Origin: an uncultured Christensenellaceae bacterium
GTDB taxonomy: Bacteria > Bacillota > Clostridia > Christensenellales > UBA3700
Assembly (NCBI GenBank): GCA_944381365.1
Contig: CALWKW010000006.1
Location: forward strand, 1-64,000
DNA: 64,000 bases
Direction: 5' to 3'
Made by a program: the position numbers and the translations under genes. Position 1 is the stretch's first letter; each line of letters begins with the position of its first letter. Positions 35,405-44,537 of the stretch are shown piece after piece. The notes under the pieces are model-generated. The model searched no databases. It saw only the letters and a program-made list of their open reading frames with translations, and was not told the origin of the DNA.

Positions 35405-36604
35405 TTAACCGATTGTTTCATACAATGTAAACATAGGCATCATTACGCCCATCAATACAAAGCCTACTACGACTGCCATTACCATCATCATTACAGGTGA
35501 GATAAGTCCGATAAGTCTCTTTATTGCGTTGCTCGATTCTTCTTCGAAATAGCTGGCAGTCTGCATCAAAATCTCGTCCAATGCACCTGACTGTTCGCCT
35601 ACGAATGTCATTGTCATAAGCATAGGGTCAAAAGCATCGACATGCGAAAAGGCCTCTGCAATCGAACTACCCTTTCTGATATCTACTACTGCCTCTCTGA
35701 TTCTCATCTCAACATACTTGTTTGTGATAATCTCGGCACCCATTGCGATAGCATCCAACAACGGTATACCTGTGGCATACAATGTAGAAAGCGAACGGGC
35801 AAAAGTAGATGTGTATATCATCTTTTGCAAAGGTCCTATTTTGGGAATTTTTATAAGTAATTTACCTGAAAAAATCGCTACCTGAGGAATTCTCTTGATA
35901 ATAGGTATGATTGTAATCAATGCAAAAACAATCAAAGCCACCACATACCACTGCGTGACGATAAAGTTTTTGATAGCCATAAGCATTTTTGTAGGCAAAG
36001 GCAATTCAGTACCTTCGGGCATCATGCTCGTCATCTGAGGCATTACGAAAACGCTCATTACGATAACTACCAAAAAACATACCACCAACAATATGATAGG
36101 ATAGCTCATGGCACTCTTGATTTGATTGCGTTGTTTGTGTTCTTTTTCAAAATACTCCGCAAGAGTCGTCAACGATTCGTCAATCTTACCATTCATCTCG
36201 CCTGACTTGACCATGCTGATGTACAATGCAGGAAAAGTATTGTCCATCTTTGCCATGGCAGAAGCGAGCGATTCACCTTTCTGCAACTGCTCAAACAAAC
36301 TTGCGAGTACTGCTCTCAAGCGTTTTTTCTTTTTTTCTGTACGCTCGTATAGCATCTTCATACTCATACTCAAGTCCAATCCGGCACGAAGCATTGATGA
36401 AAGCTGTCGGCTGAAAGCAATAAGATCGGAAACTTTCAAAGCTTTTGTACGGGCTTGTTTTGCCTGATTGACGATACGATAGTCAAAACATCGCAAGCCT
36501 TGCTCGTGCAAAAGATCTCTAAAAGATTTGTCGTCCGCTGCGACCAAAGTACCCTTGGTCATCTTGCCTGCGGAATCCATAGCTTTATAAGTATACTTTT
36601 GCAA
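35405..36604 (-). CDS. pilC: Type IV pilus platform protein PilC/GspF
   Basis: Two repeated GspF domains are seen (about residues 60-190 and 265-385), with the start YKAMDSAGKMTKG and the conserved KSGEMNGKIDESL and VGEQSGALDEIL segments. It is the inner-membrane platform that couples PilB to pilin insertion. The start is TTG with AGGGGG seven bases upstream. It is the first gene of the pilus operon and lies behind an extended -10 promoter. Confidence 0.95.
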   Translation of the reverse strand: MQKYTYKAMDSAGKMTKGTLVAADDKSFRDLLHEQGLRCFDYRIVNQAKQARTKALKVSDLIAFSRQLSSMLRAGLDLSMSMKMLYERTEKKKKRLRAVLASLFEQLQKGESLASAMAKMDNTFPALYISMVKSGEMNGKIDESLTTLAEYFEKEHKQRNQIKSAMSYPIILLVVCFLVVIVMSVFVMPQMTSMMPEGTELPLPTKMLMAIKNFIVTQWYVVALIVFALITIIPIIKRIPQVAIFSGKLLIKIPKIGPLQKMIYTSTFARSLSTLYATGIPLLDAIAMGAEIITNKYVEMRIREAVVDIRKGSSIAEAFSHVDAFDPMLMTMTFVGEQSGALDEILMQTASYFEEESSNAIKRLIGLISPVMMMVMAVVVGFVLMGVMMPMFTLYETIG

Positions 36605-36639
36605 AATTTTACCCCCTATTTTTTTACAATATCAACCAT

Positions 36640-36668
36640 ATTATATCACAGCAAAAGGCTGATTGCAA
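36640..36668 (-). promoter_or_regulatory. Promoter of the type IV pilus operon
   Basis: On the minus strand, TTGCAA (36668-36663), a 17-base spacer and TATAAT (36645-36640) with a TG extension, 36 bases upstream of the pilC start. Confidence 0.6.
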
Positions 36669-37247
36669 TATCTATTTTGAAATGTTATAATTTTTTTAGT
36701 TATCTTTTAGTTTATATATAAATATTGGTTAATATCCTTTTAAATACATATAAATCAATATTGTTTTTTGATTAATTCATATTGTATTTTTATACAAGAT
36801 TTATCTGCAAAATTTTATATTTATTATATCTTGTCCTTAATGCAGTTTTTATATGACTTTTTCATAAAGATAGCTTTAAACTTTGGAGATAAGTATTTTT
36901 TTCATTTTAAAGCCTTATAAATTATCTTTTTATACCTTCTATCGACACCCGTGCTTCTTTTTTTATTTTGTCGTTTTCCCTTTTTAAAAATCATGTTTTT
37001 GCCGCAAAAAATACTTATTGTTTCTGCTTGTTGCGTTTTATTTATATCACTGGTTTTTTGTCAAAATTACTTTTTGTATTTTTTTGTTTTCTTTATCGCA
37101 AAATTATGTATTTTTCGCAAATTCAGAATGTCTTTTTTGTCTTGGTTTTTTATATGGTTTTTGATATGAAAAAATAGCCGATTAGCGGGCTAGAGCACTA
37201 TTTTTTAAGTTATTTTAAAGCTGCGTCTTTTTTGTAGGGCTTTGCTA
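36669..37247. other. AT-rich intergenic region between the pilus operon and the divergent membrane protein
   Basis: I see no credible gene. Two overlapping frames (36951-37169 and 36968-37177) read as runs of Phe, Leu and Val and lack ribosome sites. A hairpin at 37169-37206 has 9-bp arms AAAAAATAG / CTATTTTTT around a 20-base apex and could terminate a small unseen transcript. Confidence 0.5.
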
Positions 37248-37276
37248 TTGACAAATTAAAATATTTGATATATCAT
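37248..37276 (+). promoter_or_regulatory. Promoter of the SipW-like gene
   Basis: TTGACA (37248-37253), a 17-base spacer and TATCAT (37271-37276), followed by AAGGCG at 37298 before the ATG at 37313. Confidence 0.65.
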
Positions 37277-37312
37277 TATTGTACTACAAAAAAGTTATAA
37301 GGCGAAAAAATT

Positions 37313-38986
37313 ATGGATAATAAAAAAACAAATAAGTCTTCGAATTCATTTGTATACACTACAAAAGATCCTACAATCACAAGAGTAGTTTATTCATTAT
37401 TTATCTTTGTGATGCTCGTTACGCTTGTTGTAAATTTGATGGCTATTTCATTGACTGCATCAGCTAATCAACACAACGGCATGTTCTTTATGGACGGCAA
37501 ATATTATGTGGCTTGTTCCGGTAATTCCGACAATGCCCCCGGAGCTGTATTCGAGCAAAAGACTTCTTATGCTACCGGCGATAAAGTAGGCTATGTAGAG
37601 TTTGATTCTCAGGGTATTGCAAAAGTGACTGTATGCAATATCTCCAAGGTGGATGAAAATGGAAACTTCTCACTCACAAATACTCAAGGTCAGGAATTCA
37701 AGACCGGCGTAGCAAAAAATCAGATTCTCGGTAAGTTTGTAGAGACTCTTCCCGCTCTTACCGTAAGCTTTGTCGGAAGCAATGCAGGCTTTTTGGTACT
37801 TTGCATAGCCCTTGTAGCTCTTACCGTTGTGATGGGACTCCTCTATTTCCTCGTTTCTCCCAGAGGTGCGAAGAAGTTTGACAAAAAAGAGGACGACAAA
37901 AAGTCTTCTCCTGCCGCAGCTATCTTCAGCGACAATGCTCAGGTGCTCATGAAGTACATCTCTACCGATGACAATATCGAGCCCTTGGAACTCGGAGAAA
38001 ACGAAGTTACCGCAAACCTTAATGTAAACTATTATAATTCAGTAAAACTTCACAACGGCGAAGTTTATACCGTAGTAAAGAAATATCCCGAAGCTGTAAG
38101 AACTCTCGAAGAATACGGTGCTTCCGATATGGATATCATCAAAATGAATATGATCGGCAATACAGAATTTGAAAAACTTATTCTTTTGCCTCATAAAGAA
38201 AAGACTATGTCTATGAATGATATCATTGATTTCGTAAGCGGTCTTGACGGCGTATATTGTGTGAAAAAGCGTGGTATTCTCAACTGGTCTTTCAAATACA
38301 AATCAAAGACTGTCATTATCGTAAAACAAGACGAAGACAACGACGGCTTCAAAGTTGCGGTAAAAGTATATCCCGATGCTGCTACAAAGCTCAATGTAAT
38401 CTATAAAGCACTCGAAGATTCCACATTCCCTATCGGACCTTTCTGGTATATGTTCAACAACTTCAGAAATCTCCCCGGCAATGTTATCAAGTGGTTGATT
38501 ACAGAATCCTTGAAGATCTCTAAGTGGCAACAGACAAAAGCCGATATTTTGAGAGATACTCCTACTCTCGAAAGCATGCAGGTTGATACCGTTGCGTTGA
38601 GAAATGCTATCCTCTCAGGCACAAAGGTGACAAATATGGATAAGTTTACCGTAATCACTCAGATTGCCGACAACGATACCGTCAAGTACGACACCGTACT
38701 CAAGACAGGTTTTGGAAAACTCGATATGAGCGATTATACAAAGGAAGTGACAATGCTCGTTCCCAATACAAAGAATTTGCAATTCAGCATACTTACAAAG
38801 AAGAGTATGGGCGATGCACTCCTCACTTCGCTTTGCAACGAACTTACAGAGCTTTGCACTCCTCCTGCCGACTATGTAGTACCTACTCAGTCTGATACTC
38901 CCGAGCCTACAATCAAAAAGGCAAATCCCACAAAATCAGCTTCAGGTGCAAAAGTCGTAAAACGCACGACAACAAAGAAAAAATAA
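37313..38986 (+). CDS. Membrane protein with degenerate signal-peptidase (SipW-like) N-terminal half and cytoplasmic domain
   Basis: Two membrane spans (about 25-48 and 160-183) enclose an external segment with the strand pattern of SipW-type signal peptidases (GDKVGYVEF near residue 88, QILGKFVETLP near 140). The catalytic Ser motif (SxMxP) and the usual Lys are not found, so it is probably inactive. Residues 184-530 form a cytoplasmic part I do not recognise, and the protein ends in a Lys/Thr-rich basic tail. It is divergent from the pilus operon, with its own promoter and terminator. The SipW resemblance is by eye and should be treated as tentative. Confidence 0.55.
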   Translation: MDNKKTNKSSNSFVYTTKDPTITRVVYSLFIFVMLVTLVVNLMAISLTASANQHNGMFFMDGKYYVACSGNSDNAPGAVFEQKTSYATGDKVGYVEFDSQGIAKVTVCNISKVDENGNFSLTNTQGQEFKTGVAKNQILGKFVETLPALTVSFVGSNAGFLVLCIALVALTVVMGLLYFLVSPRGAKKFDKKEDDKKSSPAAAIFSDNAQVLMKYISTDDNIEPLELGENEVTANLNVNYYNSVKLHNGEVYTVVKKYPEAVRTLEEYGASDMDIIKMNMIGNTEFEKLILLPHKEKTMSMNDIIDFVSGLDGVYCVKKRGILNWSFKYKSKTVIIVKQDEDNDGFKVAVKVYPDAATKLNVIYKALEDSTFPIGPFWYMFNNFRNLPGNVIKWLITESLKISKWQQTKADILRDTPTLESMQVDTVALRNAILSGTKVTNMDKFTVITQIADNDTVKYDTVLKTGFGKLDMSDYTKEVTMLVPNTKNLQFSILTKKSMGDALLTSLCNELTELCTPPADYVVPTQSDTPEPTIKKANPTKSASGAKVVKRTTTKKK

Positions 38987-39000
38987 TTTTATAAAACAAA

Positions 39001-39027
39001 AAAAGAGTCCTTTCGAGGGCTCTTTTT
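39001..39027 (+). terminator. Terminator of the SipW-like gene
   Basis: The stem AAAAGAGTCC / GGGCTCTTTT (one G-T pair) has a TTTCGA loop and runs into T's. Confidence 0.8.
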
Positions 39028-39552
39028 TATTTGTCTTAAAATCAAGTTTTATTGTATTTTCATTAAATGACTTGCGGTGGGCAATATTACAAAATCTCTC
39101 ATTTTGCGATTATCTATCTTTTACTTAATTGAATTTTAAAAGCCTATATATTAAACTTCAAGGCAAATTTTATCTATCGATACTTTTATCGATTAATAAA
39201 AAAATGTCAATTCTAGCCCCTTACAAAGCCTTAAAAATCGTATTATGAGATAATCATATTCTTTATCACTCTTTTAATTACATGCCTTTATTATGCAAAA
39301 TTGACTATTAAAATCTTTATTATTTCAAAATACGATATTTATATTATAATTAAATATGCTTATTATACTATTTATATAATTTACCTAAGGATTAAATTAT
39401 ATAAATAGCGAGCTTTTTTCTATTTTCCATACCTTCATAATTTGAATAATTCAAAAACAAAATAGTCTTTATCAAATTTAATGCCGACTTATTTAATGAT
39501 ATCGTATAGACATATTAAATCTTTCGAATTCGAATCAAAATAACAATTAAAA
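39028..39552. other. AT-rich intergenic region with a dyad repeat
   Basis: I see no gene in these 525 bases between two convergent genes. The only structured elements are the dyad repeat at 39368-39408 and the flanking terminators. Confidence 0.6.
39368..39408 (-). repeat. Intergenic dyad repeat, copy 3
   Basis: Perfect 16-bp arms, CTATTTATATAATTTA (39368-39383) and complement (39393-39408), flank CCTAAGGAT. Orientation is as in copy 2; the arm sequence is as in copy 1. Confidence 0.85.
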
Positions 39553-39581
39553 AAGCGAGCTGAATTTATGTCAGCTCGCTT
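39553..39581 (-). terminator. Terminator of the lipoprotein gene
   Basis: The stem AAGCGAGCTGA and complement has an ATTTATG loop, with T's following on the minus strand, 16 bases past the stop at 39597. Confidence 0.85.
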
Positions 39582-39596
39582 GCATTTTGTTTTTAG

Positions 39597-40502
39597 TTAT
39601 TTATTGAGTCCGTTAAGGTCTTCGGCGGTAATCTCAGCATTGCCATAGGTATATTTGCTAAGACATGTCTGCTTACAGCTTACCTTGATGCCTACTGATG
39701 CGTGATAACCTGAATATATTTCTGTTCTTCTCCACATTGTAATTTTTTTGAGTCCGTCAATCTCTTTTACTGCAAAATCGATTGTGACAGCATCATTCTC
39801 AATAGCAAAACCTTCTTCTTTAGCTCCTGTTTGATTGAGAAAATCGTCAAGAGCCACCTTTTGAATTGTGGTCATCATTTCATGAGTGCAATCGAATGTG
39901 ATAGAGAAATAATAAGTATCTCCTACCTTGTATATTTTATCGTCATGCTTGGGAGACAAGTAATCTCTTTTTGAAAAATCGTATGTGGTAATTTGCTCTT
40001 TCATGAGATAATTCTCATTTTCTACATCACCTTCAAAGGCCTTGAAATCGCCCCAATCCTTTGTAGTAAGAGTGTTTGTATCCTTATTGAATGTAATATC
40101 TCTTTTTGAAGTATTGTTTGTATAATAAGCATTTGTTCCGTCAAAATAATATTTTTTAGAGCAAGAACCACTATCAAGCTTTGTGCCGTATATAATTTCC
40201 TGTGAATAAATCTTGTCATCTACTACTTTGCGAATGAGATGTGTATCTCTTGTAGCCACAGTACCATTGTTTGCCTGAAAAGTAAATCTTTCGTCACGCA
40301 CATAGTTGGTGTCCTTTACCCAATTATTGTATGACTCGATAAACAAATCATAAGCACTTCCCTCTACGACTGTATTTTCATCATACTTTGCAAAATTGGG
40401 GTCATCGATATCGAGATTTGTAGCTTCCACACAGCCTACCATAGCCAACAAGCTCACGAACACGGTTGCAACAACCGCTATAATTGCTATAAATTTTTTC
40501 AT
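39597..40502 (-). CDS. Lipoprotein of unknown function
   Basis: The signal peptide ends in the lipobox AMVGC, with C24 as the lipid anchor. The 278-residue mature part is Asp/Asn/Lys/Thr-rich and strand-forming, like outer-face lipoproteins of the LolA/YceG-like size class, but I do not recognise a domain. It is monocistronic, with a strong promoter overlaid by a 14-bp dyad, so its expression is probably tightly controlled. A ribosome site (GGAGGGG) precedes the ATG. Confidence 0.75.
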   Translation of the reverse strand: MKKFIAIIAVVATVFVSLLAMVGCVEATNLDIDDPNFAKYDENTVVEGSAYDLFIESYNNWVKDTNYVRDERFTFQANNGTVATRDTHLIRKVVDDKIYSQEIIYGTKLDSGSCSKKYYFDGTNAYYTNNTSKRDITFNKDTNTLTTKDWGDFKAFEGDVENENYLMKEQITTYDFSKRDYLSPKHDDKIYKVGDTYYFSITFDCTHEMMTTIQKVALDDFLNQTGAKEEGFAIENDAVTIDFAVKEIDGLKKITMWRRTEIYSGYHASVGIKVSCKQTCLSKYTYGNAEITAEDLNGLNK

Positions 40503-40523
40503 ATCCCCTCCTGATATATGTAA

Positions 40524-40564
40524 AATAAGCGTATAATATTATTAAACAGAATTATACGCTTATT
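40524..40564. promoter_or_regulatory. Operator-like 14-bp inverted repeat around the -10 box
   Basis: AATAAGCGTATAAT (40524-40537) and its perfect complement (40551-40564) are separated by 13 bp. One arm fills most of the -35/-10 spacer and the other covers the expected start of transcription. Confidence 0.6.
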
Positions 40565-40569
40565 GTCAA
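40541..40569 (-). promoter_or_regulatory. Promoter of the lipoprotein gene
   Basis: On the minus strand, TTGACA (40569-40564), a 17-base spacer and TTTAAT (40546-40541). Confidence 0.6.
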
Positions 40570-40640
40570 TACTTTGATTTGATTGATTTGAAATTTGCAG
40601 ATTTTTTGTTGCATTTTTACAATAAACCTACACAACTTTG

Positions 40641-42596
40641 TTAAATTTTATATTTTTCTATTCTGCATTCAAAAGGCTTTAATGTCATTTTGTCATATTC
40701 GACAGCTTTTGAATTGTGATTGATGATAAAGTAAGCTCCGTATTTTTCATTGCCTCGTTTTACTACTTCTACTCCTTCGGGGCTGAATATCTTTAAAATC
40801 TTTGCGTCTTTTATGATATCGTCAACAATGTCGCTCAAAAGACTTTCTTCAAGCGATGTGCCTATATAGTAGACACAGCCTCTGCTGACTTTGTTTTTTA
40901 ATACTGCCGAATACTCTTGATAAAATTCGTCTTGGTACTTATAAAGTGTCTCGGCGGTAGAAGGCACAAGCATATCTCTGAATACTCCTGCTCTGCCTGT
41001 CTTTCCTGCTTTTTCACCTACTCCCTGCAAGACAAAACTGTCATGTTTGTCCACGCATTCGCATTCTTCGACATAGCATCCCGCAAGTTCATCCAAATCT
41101 ACAGGTATGAGTTTTCCCAAAGTAAGATTGTTGTCTCTGTCCTTTACTGCTGTACGATATGTCATTATGACTATACCGCCGTTTTCCAAAAAGGTTTTTA
41201 TCTTGTCCGCCATAGCCTTATCGCATACGGTGAGCGATGACAGCACAACCACCTTGTATCCGCTCCAATCTCTGTCTGAAGGAATGATATCCGTCATGAC
41301 ATTTTTATCATAAAAAGGCTTATAAAGTTTTTTCATTTCGCTTTGACTGTCAAAGAGAATGCTTTGAGGCTGCAATCTCATAGATGCCAAAGAATCAAAA
41401 TCATAAACAAGAGCCACATCGCTTTTTATAGGGCTTTCCAAAATATCTTCATATTTTTTTGCCGTCTCAAAAAACTCTTTTGCTTCAAAAAATTTTCTTT
41501 TGGGAACATTGCTGCTGTCAAGTATGCCATAACAGAATTGTTCGGCACCCTTTGTACCCTCTCTGTATCTAAAATACATAAGTCCGTCAGCACCTCTCGC
41601 CACTCCCTGATAGCTCCACATCTGAGCTTGTCTGGGACGAGGCAAAAATCCCATATAGTTGTGTCCTTGAGCTCCCATTATTGCTTCGGTAATCAAAAAG
41701 TTTTCGCCTTTGAGTCCTCTTATATAATCCAATCCGAAAGCTATCTCATGAGGAGGGATAGGCGTCATCTGCCCTCCCCATACGGGATAATTGTTGTATG
41801 CCGCCTTGTCGATATGTTTTGAAAGAGAAGAATAGTCTACGCTTTTGTCAAGTCCGCCCCCCGGGAAATCGTGAATTACCACTGCATCGGGAATTATCTC
41901 TTTTATAATCTCCGCCTGCACACGCAAAAAATCCTCGATATTTTTGCTGCAAAATCTCTCAAAGTCCAACCTCAAAGAAGGATTGTGCGTAGTGATAGTA
42001 TTTGAGGGCAAAGGAATTTCTTCAAAAGAATTGTATTCCTGACTCCAAAAAGCCGTGCCATACACATTATTCAATCTGTCGATATTGCCCTCGTATTTTT
42101 TTGCCAAAAATGCGTCAAATTTATTTTTGCACTTTTCGCACCAGCAAACATCACTTCCCTCATGTCCCAATTCGTTGTCTATCTGCCATGCTATGATGTC
42201 AGGCTCGTTTTTATAATGACTTGCCAAAGCTCTTACTATCTTTTTGCAATATTCGATATATACTTCGCTGCTAAAACAAAAAGTGTGTCTTCCGCCAAAG
42301 ACTCTTTTGCCGCCGTCTTGTTCTTCTTGCAAAACATCAGGATGCTTATGAACAAGCCATGCGGGAGGAGTAGCTGTCGGAGTACCGAAAATCACTTTGA
42401 GTCCTCTTGCCTTTGCTTTTGCGATTATGTCGTCAAAATAGCTGAAATCGTATTCGCCTTCACTCTTTTCCATTCTGTGCCAAGCAAATTCGCCTATTCT
42501 TATCACATTGCAGCCAAGCTCGCAAATTCTGTCGAGATCTCCGTCTGCCATAAGTTTTTCCCATTGCTCGGGATAGTAATCTACTCCAAGTAACAT
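40641..42596 (-). CDS. Glycoside hydrolase family 42 beta-galactosidase
   Basis: The 651-residue protein starts with GVDYYPEQW, typical of GH42. The acid/base is E142 (IDNELG), the likely nucleophile E304 (LITEA), and a zinc cluster is formed by C107, C151, C153 and C156. It lacks a signal peptide, so it acts on imported beta-galactosides or arabinogalactan oligosaccharides in the cytoplasm. The GPH transporter gene lies directly upstream (97 bases), and both are on one strand, so import and cleavage are probably coupled. Confidence 0.93.
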   Translation of the reverse strand: MLLGVDYYPEQWEKLMADGDLDRICELGCNVIRIGEFAWHRMEKSEGEYDFSYFDDIIAKAKARGLKVIFGTPTATPPAWLVHKHPDVLQEEQDGGKRVFGGRHTFCFSSEVYIEYCKKIVRALASHYKNEPDIIAWQIDNELGHEGSDVCWCEKCKNKFDAFLAKKYEGNIDRLNNVYGTAFWSQEYNSFEEIPLPSNTITTHNPSLRLDFERFCSKNIEDFLRVQAEIIKEIIPDAVVIHDFPGGGLDKSVDYSSLSKHIDKAAYNNYPVWGGQMTPIPPHEIAFGLDYIRGLKGENFLITEAIMGAQGHNYMGFLPRPRQAQMWSYQGVARGADGLMYFRYREGTKGAEQFCYGILDSSNVPKRKFFEAKEFFETAKKYEDILESPIKSDVALVYDFDSLASMRLQPQSILFDSQSEMKKLYKPFYDKNVMTDIIPSDRDWSGYKVVVLSSLTVCDKAMADKIKTFLENGGIVIMTYRTAVKDRDNNLTLGKLIPVDLDELAGCYVEECECVDKHDSFVLQGVGEKAGKTGRAGVFRDMLVPSTAETLYKYQDEFYQEYSAVLKNKVSRGCVYYIGTSLEESLLSDIVDDIIKDAKILKIFSPEGVEVVKRGNEKYGAYFIINHNSKAVEYDKMTLKPFECRIEKYKI

Positions 42597-42692
42597 AGTC
42601 TTTCTCCTATTTTATGTATGAGGTCCCGACCATAAGCCAAGACCTTTTGTTTTTAATTTTTTTTAATTTTCTTATTCATTCAAATAATTGAT

Positions 42693-44213
42693 TTAATTAT
42701 CATTTTTGTCTTCTTTGTCTTCAGGAATTTTCTGAGTATTTTCGACAAGGTTTTGATATCCGTCATGCTCTGCTTGAGTATTGACAGGCTCGCTTCCTGC
42801 ATAAATCTCATTGGCTACTCCTTCGACAGCCATATTGTTTTCCTCAGCAAGATTTTCTTCTTTTCTCACTTTGAGCTCATCCATTATTTCTTTGTAGAAC
42901 TTGTCTTTGAGCTTATACTTCTTGAGATAAATTATAAGACAAAGCAATGAGAAAACAGCAGGCAATATGATCATAATAACTCTCATACCGATTATCGTGC
43001 CCTTGTCTTGCGTCTCATTTGCCACAAAGCCTATGAGCTTCAAGCCTACACCTGAAATCAACGCACTGAAAGCTCCTGCGAATTTTACCACGAATGTCTG
43101 AGTAGAGAAAAGCACGCTCTCGTTTCTGGACTTGAACTTGTATTCGCCGTAATCCACGACCTCTGACAAAATTACGGTAATGATTACGAGCATAAAGCCT
43201 ATACCGATATTTACTATCGCACTGCAAAAACCTACAAATACCATGCTTTGAGGAGCTACATATCCCGCTAAGAAAAGCAATGCAAAACCTACTACGGGGA
43301 ACAAACAAGCCAATATAAACAATATAGTTTTGTTTATCTTAATTCTTAAAAGAGGGAATGCAAACAACGCACCTATCTGAGCAATACCTGCTACCGCTGT
43401 ATATACAGAAAACAATTCTTCCTTGACACCGCATACATATTCGAAGTAGTACAAAGCAAAGCTGTTTGAGAGCTGATAAGCAAGGTTGAAGAACAATGCT
43501 ATCATAAGCACCACAAGCACTTGGTCGTTTTTGAAAAGTACCTTGAGCATTTTTTTGATGCTTGTCTTTTCTCCCGTACCCGCTGTGGCAACTACTCTTT
43601 CTTTTGTATTCAAAACTGTAATCGTAGAAGTAATAACAAATATGATACTAATAATTACCGCAAACCAAGCATAACCTTTGAGTTCATCGCCGTTTCCGAG
43701 ACCTTTTACTATATAAAGACCGAGTGAGCCTACGATAAGCCACGCAAAGCTGGCAAAAAGTCTGGGGATTGCACTTATCTGGTTTCTCTCGTTTTCATTG
43801 TTTGTGAGAGCAGGCACCATGCTCCAATAAGGTATATCCATTATTGTGTAAGTCATACCCCAAAGCACATACATGAATCCTATATAAACGGCATACTTTA
43901 TGCCCGATATATCGACATTCATATACAATAGAATAAGTATTACCGCATTCAATAGCGTACCTATCAAAATCCAAGGTCTGAATTTTCCCCATTTGGTGCG
44001 AGTGTTGTCCACGATATAGCCCATTGCGGTATCGTTGACTGCGTCCCAAATACGGGCTACGGCAAAAAGCACACCTACAAAAGCGGTGTCCACTAGTCTG
44101 ACATCGGTCAGGTATTTCATAAGGTAAGTGGATACGATGGCATACACCAAGTCCTTACCGAATGCACCTAGACCAAAACTGATTTTTGAACGCCATGAAA
44201 GTTTTTCGCTCAT
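42693..44213 (-). CDS. GPH-family sugar:cation symporter, probable beta-galactoside transporter
   Basis: About twelve membrane spans and the GPH signature (VDNTRTKWGKFRPWIL near residues 70-85) define the family. The start at 44213 follows AAGGGG. The C-terminal 60 or so residues are a charged, Glu/Asn-rich tail. Its gene precedes the GH42 beta-galactosidase, so the substrate is probably a beta-galactoside. This is an inference from context. Confidence 0.85.
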   Translation of the reverse strand: MSEKLSWRSKISFGLGAFGKDLVYAIVSTYLMKYLTDVRLVDTAFVGVLFAVARIWDAVNDTAMGYIVDNTRTKWGKFRPWILIGTLLNAVILILLYMNVDISGIKYAVYIGFMYVLWGMTYTIMDIPYWSMVPALTNNENERNQISAIPRLFASFAWLIVGSLGLYIVKGLGNGDELKGYAWFAVIISIIFVITSTITVLNTKERVVATAGTGEKTSIKKMLKVLFKNDQVLVVLMIALFFNLAYQLSNSFALYYFEYVCGVKEELFSVYTAVAGIAQIGALFAFPLLRIKINKTILFILACLFPVVGFALLFLAGYVAPQSMVFVGFCSAIVNIGIGFMLVIITVILSEVVDYGEYKFKSRNESVLFSTQTFVVKFAGAFSALISGVGLKLIGFVANETQDKGTIIGMRVIMIILPAVFSLLCLIIYLKKYKLKDKFYKEIMDELKVRKEENLAEENNMAVEGVANEIYAGSEPVNTQAEHDGYQNLVENTQKIPEDKEDKNDN

Positions 44214-44486
44214 AATTTTACCCCTTTTCAGCATAATTCATAGTTTGTATGTCAATGAATATATGCTTTATGATTTTATTCAAAATTAGTTTGTCTAATT
44301 TGCATTTGCATTATGCAAATTTTTTGTAAAGTTGTAAATATGTTTTTGAAAAATTTTTTATTTTTAGCCTGATTTTGACTGCTATTTTCTAAACAAAACT
44401 TAAAATCTATTGTTTTAAGATTTTTTTAAGCAACATATATATTATGTATAATTTTTTTAAGAATATCTTATTTTTTTAGAAATATA
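44214..44486. other. Intergenic region with nested inverted repeats
   Basis: AAATTAG...CTAATTT (44283-44301) and AATTTGCAT...ATGCAAATT (44297-44321) overlap between the divergent transporter and acyltransferase genes. They look like an operator cluster. The rest is AT-rich and holds nothing I can name. Confidence 0.45.
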
Positions 44487-44515
44487 TTGTTTTTTGACCT
44501 TAAATACTATATAAT
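44487..44515 (+). promoter_or_regulatory. Promoter of the acyltransferase-like operon
   Basis: TTGTTT (44487-44492), a 17-base spacer and TATAAT (44510-44515), ten bases upstream of the ribosome site AGGAGA (44525-44530). Confidence 0.55.
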
Positions 44516-44537
44516 GGCTATGTTAGGAGAATTTTAT

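Noticed and set aside
36905-36925. Possible fifth copy of the dyad repeat (AAAGCCTTATAAATTAT)
   Set aside because: The centre is incomplete and the left arm does not pair with the right; it is only a partial resemblance.
36951-37177. Two overlapping hydrophobic small frames
   Set aside because: No ribosome site, one starts with TTG in a T-run, and composition follows the local AT bias.
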